In this document: one piece after another, positions 63,347-64,000 of the stretch
Numbering within the stretch: position 1 is the stretch's first letter
Layout of the letters: every line of letters starts with the position of its first letter
Assembly (NCBI RefSeq): GCF_901875305.1
Contig: NZ_CABFLY010000002.1
Coordinates: 310,001-374,000 of the forward strand
Direction of reading: 5' to 3'
Length of the DNA stretch: 64,000 nucleotides
Source: Rothia mucilaginosa
GTDB lineage: Bacteria > Actinomycetota > Actinomycetes > Actinomycetales > Micrococcaceae
Position numbers and translations under genes: made by a program
The notes under the pieces: generated by a model
Told to the model about the DNA's origin: nothing
Seen by the model: only the letters and a program-made list of their open reading frames with translations
The model's database searches: none

Positions 63347-64000
63347 CGAATATCACGTCCTGAAATATCGAGGAAGACATCCTCGAGGGTCTTCGGTTCC
63401 ATCTTGAGAGAAATAGGCATGAGGTAGCGTTCAGCCAGGGCCGCGGTGAAGGCCGCCAGATGCTCCGCGCGCAGGGGACCGACGAGCTCGTACTCGCCGG
63501 TCACAGCCGGGTGCTCCTCCGAGGCGGGAACGTAGGGGACCGTCTCGATGAGTTCCACTCCGGCCCGCAGGTGCGCCGGCAGCAGCTCCTCGCGGCTGGG
63601 GGTGGGGGCATCCAGAGTGTAGCGCAGGCGGTTCGTGCCGTCGTTAGCGATCAGTTCGGGGACGGTGCCTTCCTGCACGGTGGTGCCGTCCTCGATGATG
63701 TACACGTAATCGGCGAGCTTCTGCGCATCGTCAATCAGGTGCGTGGTGAGCACGATGGCCACGCCGCGCTCGCGCTGTTCGCGAATAATTTCGAACACGA
63801 CGTTACGCGATTGCGGGTCCAGTCCCGCGGAAGGTTCGTCGAGGAAGAGCACATCCGGCTTGCCGATAAGGGCCGCCGCGAGCGCCACGCGTTGCTTCTG
63901 ACCGCCCGAGAGGCGCCGAATCGTGGTGCCGTTGAACGCGTCGATACCCAGGCGGTGTGCGAGCTCTTCAATCGGGTAGGGGTCGGTGTACATGCTTGCG
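63343..64000 (-). CDS. ABC transporter ATP-binding protein (partial, 5' end missing)
   Basis: The visible part runs from the helical domain to the end. The signature RLSGGQKQRVALAAAL, Walker B VLFLDEPSAGLD, D-loop and switch His (LTTHLIDDAQKLADYV) are intact. Walker A lies beyond the window. A C-terminal extension of about 100 residues ends in EPKTLEDVFLDISGRD, typical of DrrA/CcmA-like export ATPases. The downstream permease is translationally coupled. Confidence 0.92.
   Translation of the reverse strand, partial: ASMYTDPYPIEELAHRLGIDAFNGTTIRRLSGGQKQRVALAAALIGKPDVLFLDEPSAGLDPQSRNVVFEIIREQRERGVAIVLTTHLIDDAQKLADYVYIIEDGTTVQEGTVPELIANDGTNRLRYTLDAPTPSREELLPAHLRAGVELIETVPYVPASEEHPAVTGEYELVGPLRAEHLAAFTAALAERYLMPISLKMEPKTLEDVFLDISGRDIR

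Overview
The window is high-GC actinobacterial chromosome. The pairing of OpcA with Zwf, a PriA that has lost its helicase motifs, a ThiD-TenA fusion, a quinol-type nitric oxide reductase and the order tkt-tal-zwf-opcA-pgl near secG-tpiA-pgk-gap point to Micrococcaceae. A Rothia species (R. mucilaginosa-like) is my best guess; this rests on gene content and recall, not on a database search.

Layout. 1-6.3 kb: end of a NAD(P)-binding protein, a TerC membrane protein behind a probable yybP-ykoY (manganese) riboswitch, then a proline iminopeptidase and a DExH helicase on the minus strand. 6.7-10.3 kb: a two-gene ABC exporter whose nucleotide-binding domains are degenerate in complementary ways. 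10.6-12.4 kb: a TPP riboswitch and a ThiD-TenA fusion. 12.7-16.9 kb (minus): a slipin, and a quinol-dependent NO reductase in operon with a membrane protein carrying a transposase-like zinc ribbon. 17.5-24.1 kb (plus): plsC-like acyltransferase, uvrC, metK, priA. 24.2-30.0 kb: a polytopic hydrolase-like protein, two tandem paralogous small proteins, a glycosyltransferase and an alpha/beta hydrolase. 30.3-37.1 kb: leuS, a DegV protein, gap, pgk.

37.1-49.3 kb is the accessory region, set between pgk and tpiA. It holds a roughly 2,283-residue Rhs/YD-repeat polymorphic toxin with a helical WXG100/LXG-like N-terminus and an AT-rich C-terminal tip that looks like a serine lipase/phospholipase (GHSQG plus candidate Asp and His). 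Behind it lie two mosaic sets of putative immunity genes, an orphan copy of the rhs 5' end, and a chimeric gene. Putative immunity proteins of one superfamily occur in a cytosolic form and in a membrane-anchored or exported form. Repeated terminator/leader junctions and a block of about 610 identical bases show that the array has been rearranged by recombination.

49.5-54.6 kb: tpiA, a small membrane protein, secG and an 880-residue protein with a TerD-like C-terminal domain. 54.6-61.9 kb (minus): the pentose-phosphate genes pgl, opcA, zwf, tal and tkt; the Pgl carries an odd Cys/Gly-rich insert. 62.4-64 kb (minus): an ABC-2 exporter, its ATPase cut by the window edge.

Together the core genes supply glycolysis (gap, pgk, tpiA) and the oxidative and non-oxidative pentose-phosphate pathway. 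The island between pgk and tpiA is a contact- or secretion-dependent competition locus by inference. I found no tRNA, rRNA, CRISPR array or intact insertion sequence.
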